From the NCBI GenBank assembly GCA_937983475.1, contig CALJZV010000204.1, forward strand, positions 1 to 14,619: 14,619 nt of DNA, in the 5' to 3' direction. A program made the position numbers and the translations under genes. The stretch comes from an uncultured Verrucomicrobiales bacterium. Its GTDB lineage: Bacteria; Verrucomicrobiota; Verrucomicrobiia; Limisphaerales; JACDHS01. This document shows positions 1 through 8,768 of this stretch, piece after piece. A model generated the notes under the pieces. The model worked only from the letters and a program-made list of their open reading frames with translations, was not told the origin of the DNA and made no database searches. Numbering within the stretch: position 1 is the stretch's first letter; every line of letters starts with the position of its first letter.

Positions 1-2
1 TC

Positions 3-3000
3 GCCCTAGACTCTTCCGAGATGCGCCTCTCATGGGAAGTGATTTTTACAAGCAAAAGCCGTGATGAAATGTATCAGGTTCTGGTGGATGCGCAGACGGG
101 CGAGCCGTTGTATCGCCGGGGACTGACCGAACACATCAGCGACGCCACCTACAATGTATACACCAGTGACAGCCCTTCTCCTTTTTCTCCAGGTCATTCC
201 GCGCCATCCGCCGTGCAGCCGCCCTTGATTCCTCGTGTCTTGGTGACGACTAATGCGGTATCAGTGATTGCCTCGCCGGACGGGTGGATCAACGACGGCG
301 ATAACGAAACAAAGGGGAACAATGTCCTGGCCCATTTGGACCGGAACGATGACGACCAACCCGATTTGCCTCGCCCTCAGGGCAATCCCAGCCGAGTATT
401 TAATTTCCCTGTGGATTTAACGCAGGAGCCCACAACCTACGGTGAGGCCGCTGTGGTCAACCTGTTCTATTGGAACAACTGGATTCACGACAAATTATAC
501 CACTTGGGATTCACCGAAGCGGCGGGGAATTTTCAGGTCAATAATTTTGGGCGAGGCGGGTTGGGCAACGACCCGGTTTTGGCTGACGCCCAGGATGGCT
601 TGTCCTTGAATGATCCGTTTCATGTCAACAACGCCAATATGGCGACTCCACCGGATGGATTTTCGCCCCGGATGCAGATGTACACTTGGTCGGGCCCGAC
701 ACCGGACCGGGATGGCGACTTTGACAATGAGGTGATCATTCATGAGTATGTGCATGGTCTGAGCAACCGCAGGGTTGGCGGGGGAGCAGGAATCAGTGCC
801 ATGCAATCACGCGGCATGGGCGAGGGCTGGTCCGATTTTTATGCGTTATCCTTGTTGAGCGACCCATCGGATGACGTAAATGGTAATTATCCGATTGCCG
901 GTTATGCGGGATTTCGGTTGGCAGGGTTGACGCAAAATTATTATTTTGGCATCCGCCGTTATCCCTACTCGACTGACCTGTCGCGCAGCCCGCTAACCTA
1001 CAAGGATATTGACCCCACACAGGCAAGTGATCATCAAGGTATCCCTCGCAATCCAATTCATGGGCCGTTTGATCCAAATGAATCCTCTCAGTTTCATAAT
1101 CAGGGGGAAGTGTGGTGTTCCATGCTTTGGGAAGTGCGCGCCAACCTGATCAACAAATATGGGCACGCGGTGGGCAATCAACTGGTATTGCAGTTGGTGA
1201 CCGATGGCATGGGGCTTTCTCCGGCCAATCCGACGTTCATTCAGGCCCGGGACGGCATCCTTCAGGCGGATTTGGTCAACAACGGCGGGGCCAATCTGAA
1301 CGAAATATGGGCCGGGTTTGCCAAGCGCGGCATGGGAGCCAATGCCAGCGCGCCGCCCAGTTCCACGACTACCGGCGTGGTGGAATCCTACGAACTGCCT
1401 GGGCTTTCTGTGACCAGCCTTGCCATTTCTGGCGGCAACAACAATGGACGAGTGGATCCCAACGAGTGCAATGACCTGACTATCACGTTGATCAACCAGG
1501 GGGGCATTCCCGCGACAGGCATCAGCGCGCGTCTTTCCACAACGACCCCTGATGTCATCATCGCGCAGCCGGTTTCAACCTATGCGGATATTCCTTCCGG
1601 GAGCACAGGCGCGAACACAACGCCCTTCAAGATCAGCACGGCTCCGACATTCATCTGCGGCACGCCGATTGGGCTGGTTTTGGTCATCAAATCCGATCAG
1701 GAAACGAAGACGAATTTTCTCACCTTGAACACTGGTCAGTTGGGTTCGCCCAGGCGTTTCGACAACAACACCGTGACGGACATTCCAGACAACAATCCCG
1801 CTGGCATCAGTTCGTCAGTTGTGGTTTCCAACATCACCACGGCCATCGGCAAGGTGATTGTTTCCCTTCATGTGAACCACACGTTTGATGCCGATTTGGT
1901 CATGCGTCTGGTGGCGCCGGATGGAACCACTATAACCTTGTCTCAAAATAACGGCGGTTCGGGCGACAACTACGGCATCGGTTGCACCGATGCGCAGAGA
2001 ACCACTTTCGATGATGCCGCCGCCGGTTCGGTCACGACAGGTGTGGCGCCATTCATCGGCTCTTTCCGCCCTCAGCAAAGTCTTGCTGTGCTGAATGGAA
2101 AATCTGGGAGCGCTGTCAATGGCACGTGGCAGTTGCAGATATCTGACGTGATCGCGATTGATACCGGCTCATTGCGTTGCTGGTCCCTGACCTTGGTGCC
2201 ATCCAGTTGTACCGATGGGGGAGGCGAATGCCCGGGAGCGGACTTGGCAATTGGAATGAGAGCGAATCCGGACCCGGTTGTGATTGGCAGCAATCTCGTT
2301 TACACGATTACCGTCACCAACAACGGGCCAAACACAGCCAAGGGCGTCGTGGTGAACCAAACCTTGGACGGCAGCCTGGTTTATGTTTCTGGTTCCTCGT
2401 CGCAGGGCACCGTGTCTCAAGCGGGCGGGGTGGTAACCTGCAATCTGGGGAACATGAGCGCACGAAGCGTGGCCACGATTAGTGTTATCGCCATCCCGAC
2501 AGCGGACGGGACCATTTTTTCAACGGCGAATGTGGTTTCCAGCGAAACGGATTTCGATCCGTCCAACAACACGGTAACTTTGGGCACCCGCGTCAACAAG
2601 CCGCTGGCGGACCTGGCTATTTCATTGGCGGACGCTCCGGATCCGGTTCTGGTGGGAGGAACATTGACCTATACCATTTCGGTCACCAACAAAGGGCCTT
2701 CGACCGCCAATCAAGTGACCGTGACTAATACGCTGCCCGCGTCCTTTGCGTTCTTGTCCGCCACCTCAACGCAGGGAACCTGCTCCAACGCGAACAACGG
2801 AAACATCATCTGCTCAGTCGGCACATTGGCGAATGGCGCCAGCGCGACAATTACTGTCCGTGTGCGCCCGACTCAAAATGGGAGCTTTACGGCAACTGCC
2901 CGGGTGTCCGCCTTGCAGGTGGATCCAATTGCCTCGAATAACAATGCTTCCGCGGTTACGACCGTGACGCCTGCCGCAGACCTTGTGTTGCGCATGAGCG

Positions 3001-6000
3001 ACTTTCCTGACCCGGTGGTGACCGGAAGCAACGTGACCTACGTCATTACAGTAACCAACAACGGCCCTAGTGTGGCCACCAATGTGGTCGTCGTGGACAC
3101 CCTCCCCGCGAGTGTGGCCTTTATTTCCTCGTCGGCATCAATCGGCTCGGTATCCCGGTCAAATAACATTGTGACTTGGAATATCGGCAACTTGAATTTT
3201 GGAACCGGCGGAAGCCTCACGCTTGTAGTGATGCCGCCAACCGATGGAACCATCGTAAACACCGCAACCGCTACATCAAATCAGGCGGATCCGGATTTGG
3301 CCAACAACACGGCGGTCGAACAGACCACCGTCAGCGGCCCATTTGTGATGATTGAGGGGGCCGGTGTTACGCTGACTGCGGAAAGTGTTTCTCCGGCAAA
3401 CGGCGCGGTTGATTTCGGGGAGCGGGTCACGGTGGATTTCCGGTTGAAGAACACCGGCAATGTGAACACGACCAACCTGATTGTGACGCTGCTTGCCACG
3501 GGCGGAGTCAGTGCGCCCAGTTCTCCTCAAAATTACGGCGTGCTTGCGGCGGCGGGAGTGCCGGTGGGACGCACCTTCTCCTTTACTGCGCCATCAAGCG
3601 GCAGCAACGTCACCGCGACATTGCAACTTCAGGACGGCTCGTTTGTGCATCCGCCGGTCAGTTTCACGTTTATTCTTCCGAAGACCTTTTGGTTCACCAA
3701 TTCTGCGCCCATTGTGATTCCGGACGTGGGTGCCGCGTCTCCATTTCCCTCGACAATAACGGTGTCAAACCTGCCGGGATTGATCGGAAAAGTAACCGCG
3801 TCGCTGGTCAATTTGAACCATTCATATCCCGACGATTTGGACGTCCTGTTGGTTGGCCCTGCTGGCAACAAAGTGATGCTGATGTCCGACGCGGGGGGCA
3901 GCCATGCCTTGGTTAATGTCACGCCCACCTTTGATGATGCCGCCGTTTCTCCCATCCCCGATTCGGGCGCCATCGGGACGGCAAGCTACCAGCCGGCAGA
4001 TTATGAACCTGGCAATGAATTGACCAGCGTGCCGCCCGGTTTGGTCTCGACCTCATTGGCGACATTCAATGGCACCAAGCCCAACGGAATTTGGTCGCTT
4101 TACATTGAGGACGACACCCCTGGCGATATGGGGGCGGTTTCCAACGGATGGAGGCTGGCCATCACCACGATTACTCCAGTGAATAAGCTGGCGGATTTGG
4201 CGCTTTCAGGCACCGATTCTCCAGACCCTGTTCTGATGGATGAAATCTTGACTTACACCTTTGTGGCAACCAACAAAGGACCCGATACGGCCACCAGCGT
4301 TTTCTTCACCAATAATCTTCCGGCCTCAGTTTCATTACTTTGGGCCACATCCTCCCAAGGGGTAATTGTCTCGAGTGCAAGTCGTGTGACCTGCAATTTG
4401 GGCGATTTGCCGGTGGGAACCAATGCCACAATCACGATTGCTGTCCTGCCTTCCAGCGCAGGCATATTGACCAATACAGCCACCGTTCATGCAAGCGAGG
4501 GAGATTTATCGCAGGCGAACAATTCAGCAACGGCTATGACGACCGTCAACCCACCCACAGTGGACTTGGCGGTTTCGCTTTCGGCGACTCCCGAGCCCGC
4601 GGTTATGGAGGTGGACATGGCTTATCGCATCACAATTACCAATCAGGGCCCACAAAAAGCCCTGAACGTAGTGGCTACCGACTCGCTGCCCTTCAATGTG
4701 AATATCATGTCCATCACTCCTTCCCAAGGCTCCTTCAGCGTCTTTGGCCGCACAGTGACCTGCAATTTGGGGACGCTTCAGCCGAATGCCTCCGCAACAG
4801 TGGATATTGTGGTTCGTCCGGTGTTGTCTGGCCTGTTTACCAACTCCGTCTCCGTTGCAACGAGTTCGACCGATTCAAATCCGGCCAACAATGCCGCCAC
4901 AGTGGTGTCCACCGTGAACGACCGGGCTCCGCAGATTGCGATTACCGGCGTCACGTTGGTTTCCGAACAGTATTCTCCTCCCAATGGGACGGTGGATCCG
5001 GGCGAGATTTTGACGGTCAGCTTTACGATGGCCAACATCGGCACCGCTGATGCGACCAATCTCGTTGCTGCGTTGCAGAGTTCCGGCGGCATCACGCTGC
5101 CTGGGCCTGCTCAAGCCTACGGTTCCTTGACCGCAGGCGGCCCGTCTGCCTCGCGGACATTCACCTTTACCGCAAGTCCCTCTGCAAGCGGAACAGTCCT
5201 GGCGACGTTTAATTTGACCAATGGCACGCAAAGTTTGGGAAGCGTTTCTGTTCCGTTGAGCCTTCCGCTTACGACTATCGTGGCCAATTCTCAGCCTGTG
5301 ACCATTCCTGAGGCTGGAGCGGCATTGCAGTATCCGGCGACCATCAATGTTTCCGGACTGACGGGACTCGTCAGCAAGGTCGCGGTAACCCTCTCCAATC
5401 TGAACCACTCCTTCCCGGACGACCTGGATATCCTGCTGGTTGGGCCCAATGGCCGGAGGGTTGTCCTGATGTCGGACGCGGGCGGAAGTCACAGCCTGTC
5501 CAATGTGACAATCCATATCGAGGATTCGGCTTCCGTGACTCTGCCGGACGCATCCCGAATTCATCCCGGTTCCTACAAGCCGACCAATTATGAAGCGGGC
5601 GATGTTTTCCCCGGCGTCCCTCCCGGGAATCCGGATGCCACGCTTGGCTCCTTCAATGGAATTAATCCCAACGGGACATGGTCTCTATACATCGTGGATG
5701 ACACCTCAGGCGACGGGGGACAACTGACTGGTGGTTGGTCTTTGGCCATTACCACCGTCAACCCCATCAACCCGGCAGCCAATATCGAGGTGGCCATCTC
5801 TCCCAAAACCGGCTCGGCGTTTGTGGGGCAGGAAGTTACCTATTTGATCGGCGTTACCAACCATGGCCCTGCGGCAGCAACGAGCCTTTCGCTGACAAAT
5901 ATTGTGCCGACAGGCATGAGCCATGTTTCCAGCGCCACCACGCATGGAGCGGTGGCCTTCGCCAGCGGCGCTGTCTCAGGCAATCTGGGCAGTTTGGCGC

Positions 6001-6368
6001 CTGGAGAAAGTGCTTTGGTCACCGTGATATTGCGAGCCGACGCCACGGTCACAGCGACGAACACCGTCTCCGCTCGGGCTGCTCAATCGGACTTGAACCT
6101 GCTGAACAATTCAGACACGGCGACGCTCACCATATTCCCGCCGTTGCCTCCGGTGTTGCATTCCTTGGAAGTCCTGACCAATTCGAACTTCCAGTTTGTG
6201 CTTACGGGCCAACCTGGAACCAATTACATCGTTTTGGCCTCCACCAACTTCGTGAATTGGATTCCCATCAGCACCAACACCGCCGGCAATGACGGCACGG
6301 TGAAGGTCATCGACTCGAGCAACGCTGGCCTGAATACCCGGTATTATCGGGCTCTCAGGGCACCTTGA
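3..6368 (+). CDS. Giant secreted M36 (fungalysin-type) zinc metalloprotease with DUF11 and P-type domains, 5'-partial
   Basis: The frame is open to the window edge (codons before the ATG at 21 are coding-like), so the start, signal peptide and most of the propeptide lie upstream. Numbering from the Met at 21: residues 1-40 resemble the end of the M36 propeptide ('VDAQTGEPLYR'). The catalytic domain (about 80-455) carries HEYVH at 241-245 and GEGWSDF with Glu268, the expected two His ligands, catalytic Glu242 and third zinc ligand of M36. Then come three pairs of a CARDB-like 'NGxVDPxE' domain and a proprotein-convertase P-type domain (462-730, 1109-1390, 1639-1919). These are separated by DUF11 domains: three at 740, 863 and 986, two at 1391 and 1514, one at 1920. 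A C-terminal module (about 2046-2115) ends YYRALRAP. Family knowledge predicts an exported protease that degrades proteins outside the cell; the long stalk suggests surface display or adhesion (inference). The substrate is unknown. Confidence 0.93.
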   Translation, partial: ALDSSEMRLSWEVIFTSKSRDEMYQVLVDAQTGEPLYRRGLTEHISDATYNVYTSDSPSPFSPGHSAPSAVQPPLIPRVLVTTNAVSVIASPDGWINDGDNETKGNNVLAHLDRNDDDQPDLPRPQGNPSRVFNFPVDLTQEPTTYGEAAVVNLFYWNNWIHDKLYHLGFTEAAGNFQVNNFGRGGLGNDPVLADAQDGLSLNDPFHVNNANMATPPDGFSPRMQMYTWSGPTPDRDGDFDNEVIIHEYVHGLSNRRVGGGAGISAMQSRGMGEGWSDFYALSLLSDPSDDVNGNYPIAGYAGFRLAGLTQNYYFGIRRYPYSTDLSRSPLTYKDIDPTQASDHQGIPRNPIHGPFDPNESSQFHNQGEVWCSMLWEVRANLINKYGHAVGNQLVLQLVTDGMGLSPANPTFIQARDGILQADLVNNGGANLNEIWAGFAKRGMGANASAPPSSTTTGVVESYELPGLSVTSLAISGGNNNGRVDPNECNDLTITLINQGGIPATGISARLSTTTPDVIIAQPVSTYADIPSGSTGANTTPFKISTAPTFICGTPIGLVLVIKSDQETKTNFLTLNTGQLGSPRRFDNNTVTDIPDNNPAGISSSVVVSNITTAIGKVIVSLHVNHTFDADLVMRLVAPDGTTITLSQNNGGSGDNYGIGCTDAQRTTFDDAAAGSVTTGVAPFIGSFRPQQSLAVLNGKSGSAVNGTWQLQISDVIAIDTGSLRCWSLTLVPSSCTDGGGECPGADLAIGMRANPDPVVIGSNLVYTITVTNNGPNTAKGVVVNQTLDGSLVYVSGSSSQGTVSQAGGVVTCNLGNMSARSVATISVIAIPTADGTIFSTANVVSSETDFDPSNNTVTLGTRVNKPLADLAISLADAPDPVLVGGTLTYTISVTNKGPSTANQVTVTNTLPASFAFLSATSTQGTCSNANNGNIICSVGTLANGASATITVRVRPTQNGSFTATARVSALQVDPIASNNNASAVTTVTPAADLVLRMSDFPDPVVTGSNVTYVITVTNNGPSVATNVVVVDTLPASVAFISSSASIGSVSRSNNIVTWNIGNLNFGTGGSLTLVVMPPTDGTIVNTATATSNQADPDLANNTAVEQTTVSGPFVMIEGAGVTLTAESVSPANGAVDFGERVTVDFRLKNTGNVNTTNLIVTLLATGGVSAPSSPQNYGVLAAAGVPVGRTFSFTAPSSGSNVTATLQLQDGSFVHPPVSFTFILPKTFWFTNSAPIVIPDVGAASPFPSTITVSNLPGLIGKVTASLVNLNHSYPDDLDVLLVGPAGNKVMLMSDAGGSHALVNVTPTFDDAAVSPIPDSGAIGTASYQPADYEPGNELTSVPPGLVSTSLATFNGTKPNGIWSLYIEDDTPGDMGAVSNGWRLAITTITPVNKLADLALSGTDSPDPVLMDEILTYTFVATNKGPDTATSVFFTNNLPASVSLLWATSSQGVIVSSASRVTCNLGDLPVGTNATITIAVLPSSAGILTNTATVHASEGDLSQANNSATAMTTVNPPTVDLAVSLSATPEPAVMEVDMAYRITITNQGPQKALNVVATDSLPFNVNIMSITPSQGSFSVFGRTVTCNLGTLQPNASATVDIVVRPVLSGLFTNSVSVATSSTDSNPANNAATVVSTVNDRAPQIAITGVTLVSEQYSPPNGTVDPGEILTVSFTMANIGTADATNLVAALQSSGGITLPGPAQAYGSLTAGGPSASRTFTFTASPSASGTVLATFNLTNGTQSLGSVSVPLSLPLTTIVANSQPVTIPEAGAALQYPATINVSGLTGLVSKVAVTLSNLNHSFPDDLDILLVGPNGRRVVLMSDAGGSHSLSNVTIHIEDSASVTLPDASRIHPGSYKPTNYEAGDVFPGVPPGNPDATLGSFNGINPNGTWSLYIVDDTSGDGGQLTGGWSLAITTVNPINPAANIEVAISPKTGSAFVGQEVTYLIGVTNHGPAAATSLSLTNIVPTGMSHVSSATTHGAVAFASGAVSGNLGSLAPGESALVTVILRADATVTATNTVSARAAQSDLNLLNNSDTATLTIFPPLPPVLHSLEVLTNSNFQFVLTGQPGTNYIVLASTNFVNWIPISTNTAGNDGTVKVIDSSNAGLNTRYYRALRAP
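1404..6140 (+). repeat. Intragenic domain repeats: three CARDB-like/P-domain pairs and six DUF11 units
   Basis: Within the protease gene the same modules recur. CARDB-like plus P-domain pairs begin near 1404, 3345 and 4935. The second and third are clearly closest: both contain 'LLVGP', 'VLMSDAGGSH' and 'NGxWSLYIxDD' at matching places. The first pair is more diverged and has Cys residues the others lack. DUF11 units begin near 2238, 2607, 2976, 4191, 4560 and 5778, most opening with 'ADLA...PDPV' and 'TNxGP'. DNA identity between copies is only moderate by eye, so the duplication is old rather than a recent expansion. Confidence 0.85.
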
Positions 6369-6401
6369 CGAACAGCCCACTTTCATTGGCCTGTCAGTCA
6401 A

Positions 6402-6992
6402 ATGAAACTCTTCGCCATCACCGGCGGCGTTGGCATGGGTAAGTCCACCACCGGCGAGTTTTTGGCCCGTCGGAACATTCCGATTGTGGACACCGATATT
6501 ATCGCCCGGCAGGTGGTGGAACCGGGCCAACCCGCGCTGGACGAAATTGTAGCGGCGTTCGGCGCGGACCTGCTCGATGACCAGGGACGGCTGCGGCGGG
6601 ACTGCCTGGCGCAGATTGTCTTTGGCGATGACGAAGCCCGCTGCCGCTTGGAAACGATTCTTCACCCGCGCATTCGCGCTGCCTGGGAAGCACGGGTTCA
6701 GGAATGGCGCGCGCGGCAACATCCCATCGGGTTCGTCATTATTCCGCTGCTGTTTGAAACCGATGCCGCGCGGTTGTTCGACGCGGTCCTGTGCGTGGCC
6801 TGCTCCGAGACGTTGCAGCAGGACCGCTTGCGCAATCGTGGCTGGAACGGCCGCCAGATCCCCCAGCGCAACGAGGCGCAGATGCCCATCGCCAAAAAAA
6901 TGGAGCAATCCGATTTTGTCCTCTGGACCGACGGCCCCCTGGAAACCCACGAAGCCCAAGTGGACTGGCTCCTCTCGCATCACCTGCGTTGA
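6402..6992 (+). CDS. coaE: Dephospho-CoA kinase
   Basis: This enzyme phosphorylates the 3'-hydroxyl of dephospho-CoA with ATP, the last step of coenzyme A synthesis, in the cytoplasm. The 196-residue length fits the family (about 200). Visible motifs are the P-loop GGVGMGKST at 8-16, the VDTD motif at 29-32 that matches the conserved Asp of CoaE, 'LHPRI' in the CoA-binding lid region, PLLFE at 115-119, and a C-terminal 'QMPIAKKMEQSDFV' segment corresponding to the usual 'Q..p..eK...ADyvi.N'. The Asn of that last motif appears as Thr here. It starts 33 bp after the protease stop codon with no clear ribosome binding site. It could be read through from the protease transcript, but the functions are unrelated. 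The assignment is secure at family level. Confidence 0.93.
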   Translation: MKLFAITGGVGMGKSTTGEFLARRNIPIVDTDIIARQVVEPGQPALDEIVAAFGADLLDDQGRLRRDCLAQIVFGDDEARCRLETILHPRIRAAWEARVQEWRARQHPIGFVIIPLLFETDAARLFDAVLCVACSETLQQDRLRNRGWNGRQIPQRNEAQMPIAKKMEQSDFVLWTDGPLETHEAQVDWLLSHHLR

Positions 6993-7141
6993 TGCGGGTG
7001 CCGGAAATGGATGGGGGTAAAATGTTAAAAATACCTGCTTCTCAATTGACTGTGTTGGGGTTCTGTGATGTAAGCTGGGAACAATCCACAAACTGCTGAG
7101 ACAGAACAAGGGAGCAAATACACATCCAACAGCGAGCGTTA
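6993..7141 (+). other. Intergenic leader upstream of the GloVer repeat gene
   Basis: This non-coding stretch separates coaE from the GloVer protein gene and is more AT-rich than its surroundings. It holds a candidate promoter at 7046-7074 and a purine-rich AAGGGAG around 7108-7114. That purine run lies about 27 bases before the ATG, too far to act as a normal ribosome binding site for it. I see no convincing rho-independent terminator for coaE. Confidence 0.5.
7046..7074 (+). promoter_or_regulatory. Predicted sigma70-like promoter with extended -10
   Basis: TTGACT at 7046-7051 matches five of six bases of the -35 consensus. After a 17-base spacer comes TGTAAG at 7069-7074 (four of six), directly preceded by TGA, an extended -10 element. 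Transcription would start near 7081, giving a leader of about 60 bases before the ATG at 7142. The match is by eye only and consensus promoters occur by chance, but the position suits independent transcription of the GloVer gene. Confidence 0.45.
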
Positions 7142-8509
7142 ATGAAAATTATAGCGGAATGGACATCAACCTGGGTGCTCTGTGCCACTACGGTGCTGGT
7201 GCTGAGTGCGTCCGCTCCATCCCGCGCGCAAACATTGACCACGCTGGTTTCGTTCGATGGCAGCAATGGTCGTAGTCCTCATGGTCGTCTAGTGCAAGGG
7301 AGCGATGGCAATTTTTATGGAACCGCCGCAAGTAATGAAGCCAACGGTCTCGGCTCAGTTTTTAAAATAACGCCTTCAGGTACACTGACCAGATTGGTTT
7401 CGTTCGATTGGAACAGCGGTTGGAGGCCTGAAGCAGGTCTGGTGCAAGGGAGTGATGGCCATTTTTATGGAACCACCGTTTGGGGTGGGGCCAGCGATGA
7501 CGGTACGGTTTTCAAGGTTACGCCTTCCGGCACGTTGACCACGCTGGTTTCATTTAATGGGAGCAATGGTTCTGAACCTCGTGCCTGTCTGGTACAAGGG
7601 AGTGACGGCGATTTTTTTGGAACCACTTGCATCGGTGGATCTGGGATCAGCGGTTACGGCACGGTTTTCAAAGTGACGCCTTCGGGCGCGTTGACGACGT
7701 TGGTTTTGTTCGATTGGAACAACGGCGCTTATCCTTATGCCGGTTTAGTACAGGGGAACGATGATCATTTTTATGGGACCACTTCTGAGGGAGGGAGCAA
7801 CCGCCATGGCACGGTTTTCAAGGTCACGCCTTCCGGCGCATTGATCACGCTGGTTTCGTTCGATGGCAGCAATGGCGCTAATCCTTATGCAGGCTTGGTG
7901 CTGGGGAGCGATGGCGATTTTTATGGAACCACAGCTGGCGGTGGGACGAGCGGTTACGGCACGGTTTTCAAAATGACGTCCTCCGGCGCATTGACCTCGT
8001 TGGTTTCGTTCAATGGCAGCAATGGTCGTTGGCCTGCTGCCGGTCTGGTGCAGGGAACCGATGGCAACCTTTATGGAACGACTTATAGCGGCGGAACAAA
8101 CGATGACGGCACGGTTTTCAAAATGACACCTTCGGGCGCATTGACCACGCTCATTTCGTTCGATGGCGCCAACGGTAGTATTCCCTATGCCGGGTTGGTG
8201 CAGGCGAGCGATGGCCAATTTTATGGAACCACTTCTCGGGGCGGGAACAGTGACAACGGCACGGTCTTCCGCCTCACTTTGCCCCCGCCATTGCGGGTCT
8301 CGGCGTTCGCGATTTCCGGCGGGAACGCGGATCTCACTTGGAACACCATTTCGGGCAAAACCTACCAGGTGCAATACAAGGCCTCGCTGTCCGACGCCGC
8401 CTGGACAAACCTTGGCTCACCCATCGCTGCCACCGGCGACTCCATATCCATTTCCGATCCCGTCGCCCAGAACACCCAGCGCTTCTACCGCATCGTGCAG
8501 GTAGATTGA
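7142..8509 (+). CDS. Secreted GloVer-type tandem repeat protein
   Basis: The 455-residue product begins with a signal peptide: Lys2, a hydrophobic run around 11-25 (WVLCATTVLVLS), and a likely cleavage site after SRA (27-29). Residues 32-383 are seven tandem repeats of 50 residues (the third has 52), each with 'LTTLVSF(D/N)GSNG', 'P.AGLVQGSDG.FYGTT', 'GG...GTVFKVTPSG'. This is the repeat known from choice-of-anchor GloVer proteins of Verrucomicrobia and Gloeobacter. Residues 384-455 form a C-terminal module with 'YQVQY', a Trp and the ending RFYRIVQVD, resembling the end of the protease at 3-6368. Seven units would suit a seven-bladed beta-propeller (inference). The protein is exported; its biochemical role is unknown in the family. 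It has its own candidate promoter at 7046-7074. Confidence 0.9.
   Translation: MKIIAEWTSTWVLCATTVLVLSASAPSRAQTLTTLVSFDGSNGRSPHGRLVQGSDGNFYGTAASNEANGLGSVFKITPSGTLTRLVSFDWNSGWRPEAGLVQGSDGHFYGTTVWGGASDDGTVFKVTPSGTLTTLVSFNGSNGSEPRACLVQGSDGDFFGTTCIGGSGISGYGTVFKVTPSGALTTLVLFDWNNGAYPYAGLVQGNDDHFYGTTSEGGSNRHGTVFKVTPSGALITLVSFDGSNGANPYAGLVLGSDGDFYGTTAGGGTSGYGTVFKMTSSGALTSLVSFNGSNGRWPAAGLVQGTDGNLYGTTYSGGTNDDGTVFKMTPSGALTTLISFDGANGSIPYAGLVQASDGQFYGTTSRGGNSDNGTVFRLTLPPPLRVSAFAISGGNADLTWNTISGKTYQVQYKASLSDAAWTNLGSPIAATGDSISISDPVAQNTQRFYRIVQVD
7235..8290 (+). repeat. Seven tandem 150-bp coding repeats (third unit 156 bp)
   Basis: Units start at 7235, 7385, 7535, 7691, 7841, 7991 and 8141, and the array ends exactly one unit later at 8290. 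All are 150 bp except the third, which carries six extra bases (two codons). Stretches such as 'acggcacggttttcaa' and 'tttatggaacca' recur almost unchanged at DNA level. The units are therefore recent enough, or homogenised enough, for copy number to vary by recombination or slippage. Confidence 0.9.
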
Positions 8510-8543
8510 TGAAGCGAGTCAGGCGTACTGCTTGCATCCGTTG

Positions 8544-8673
8544 AACAACAAAGGCACGAAGGCGCGAAATTGGAAAACAAAGTGGGCTTCGCCTTTGTTC
8601 TTAGCAACGGCAATCCAGCCGCAAAAACAGGCATAAAGTCGCCTTGTCAAAGTCCCTTTGTGTCTTTGTTGTT
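8544..8673. repeat. Long imperfect palindromic element in the intergenic region
   Basis: The left arm 8545-8562 (acaacaaaggcacgaagg) pairs with the right arm 8655-8672 (cctttgtgtctttgttgt) over 18 positions. Sixteen are Watson-Crick and two are G-T, so a transcript could pair along the whole arm. One further A-T pair extends it to 8544/8673. About 92 bases lie between the arms, including a smaller hairpin at 8576-8599 (7-bp stem aacaaag/ctttgtt). No transposase or target-site duplication is visible. I recall similar 'acaaaggcacgaagg' arms scattered through genomes of this phylum, which suggests a dispersed palindromic family, but that is memory and was not searched. Confidence 0.65.
8576..8599 (+). 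terminator. Possible hairpin terminator after the GloVer gene
   Basis: A 7-bp stem (aacaaag/ctttgtt) encloses a 10-base loop that itself contains ggc-ttc-gcc. It lies about 65 bases after the GloVer stop codon and inside the larger palindrome. It lacks the following T-run of a classical rho-independent terminator, so a terminator role is only a guess. Confidence 0.2.
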
Positions 8674-8768
8674 TATCCCCGCTGCCGTTCATGGAGAAAA
8701 TGTGTGGGAATATTGCTTTTTGAAAAATGAACTGTCACGCGCGGGCGCAGTTTTGTAGCGTGACGCCC

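Noticed and set aside
4340..5050. 236-codon + strand ORF in another frame inside the protease gene
   Set aside because: It is fully inside the DUF11 region, and its low-complexity composition reflects the repeats in the real frame.
6111..7109. 332-codon minus-strand ORF across the protease end and coaE
   Set aside because: It lies opposite the well-supported coaE and its translation shows no recognisable domain; it is a shadow of GC-biased third positions.
8570..8758. 62-codon + strand ORF in the intergenic region
   Set aside because: Most of it is the palindromic element read as protein, with no domain and no ribosome binding site.
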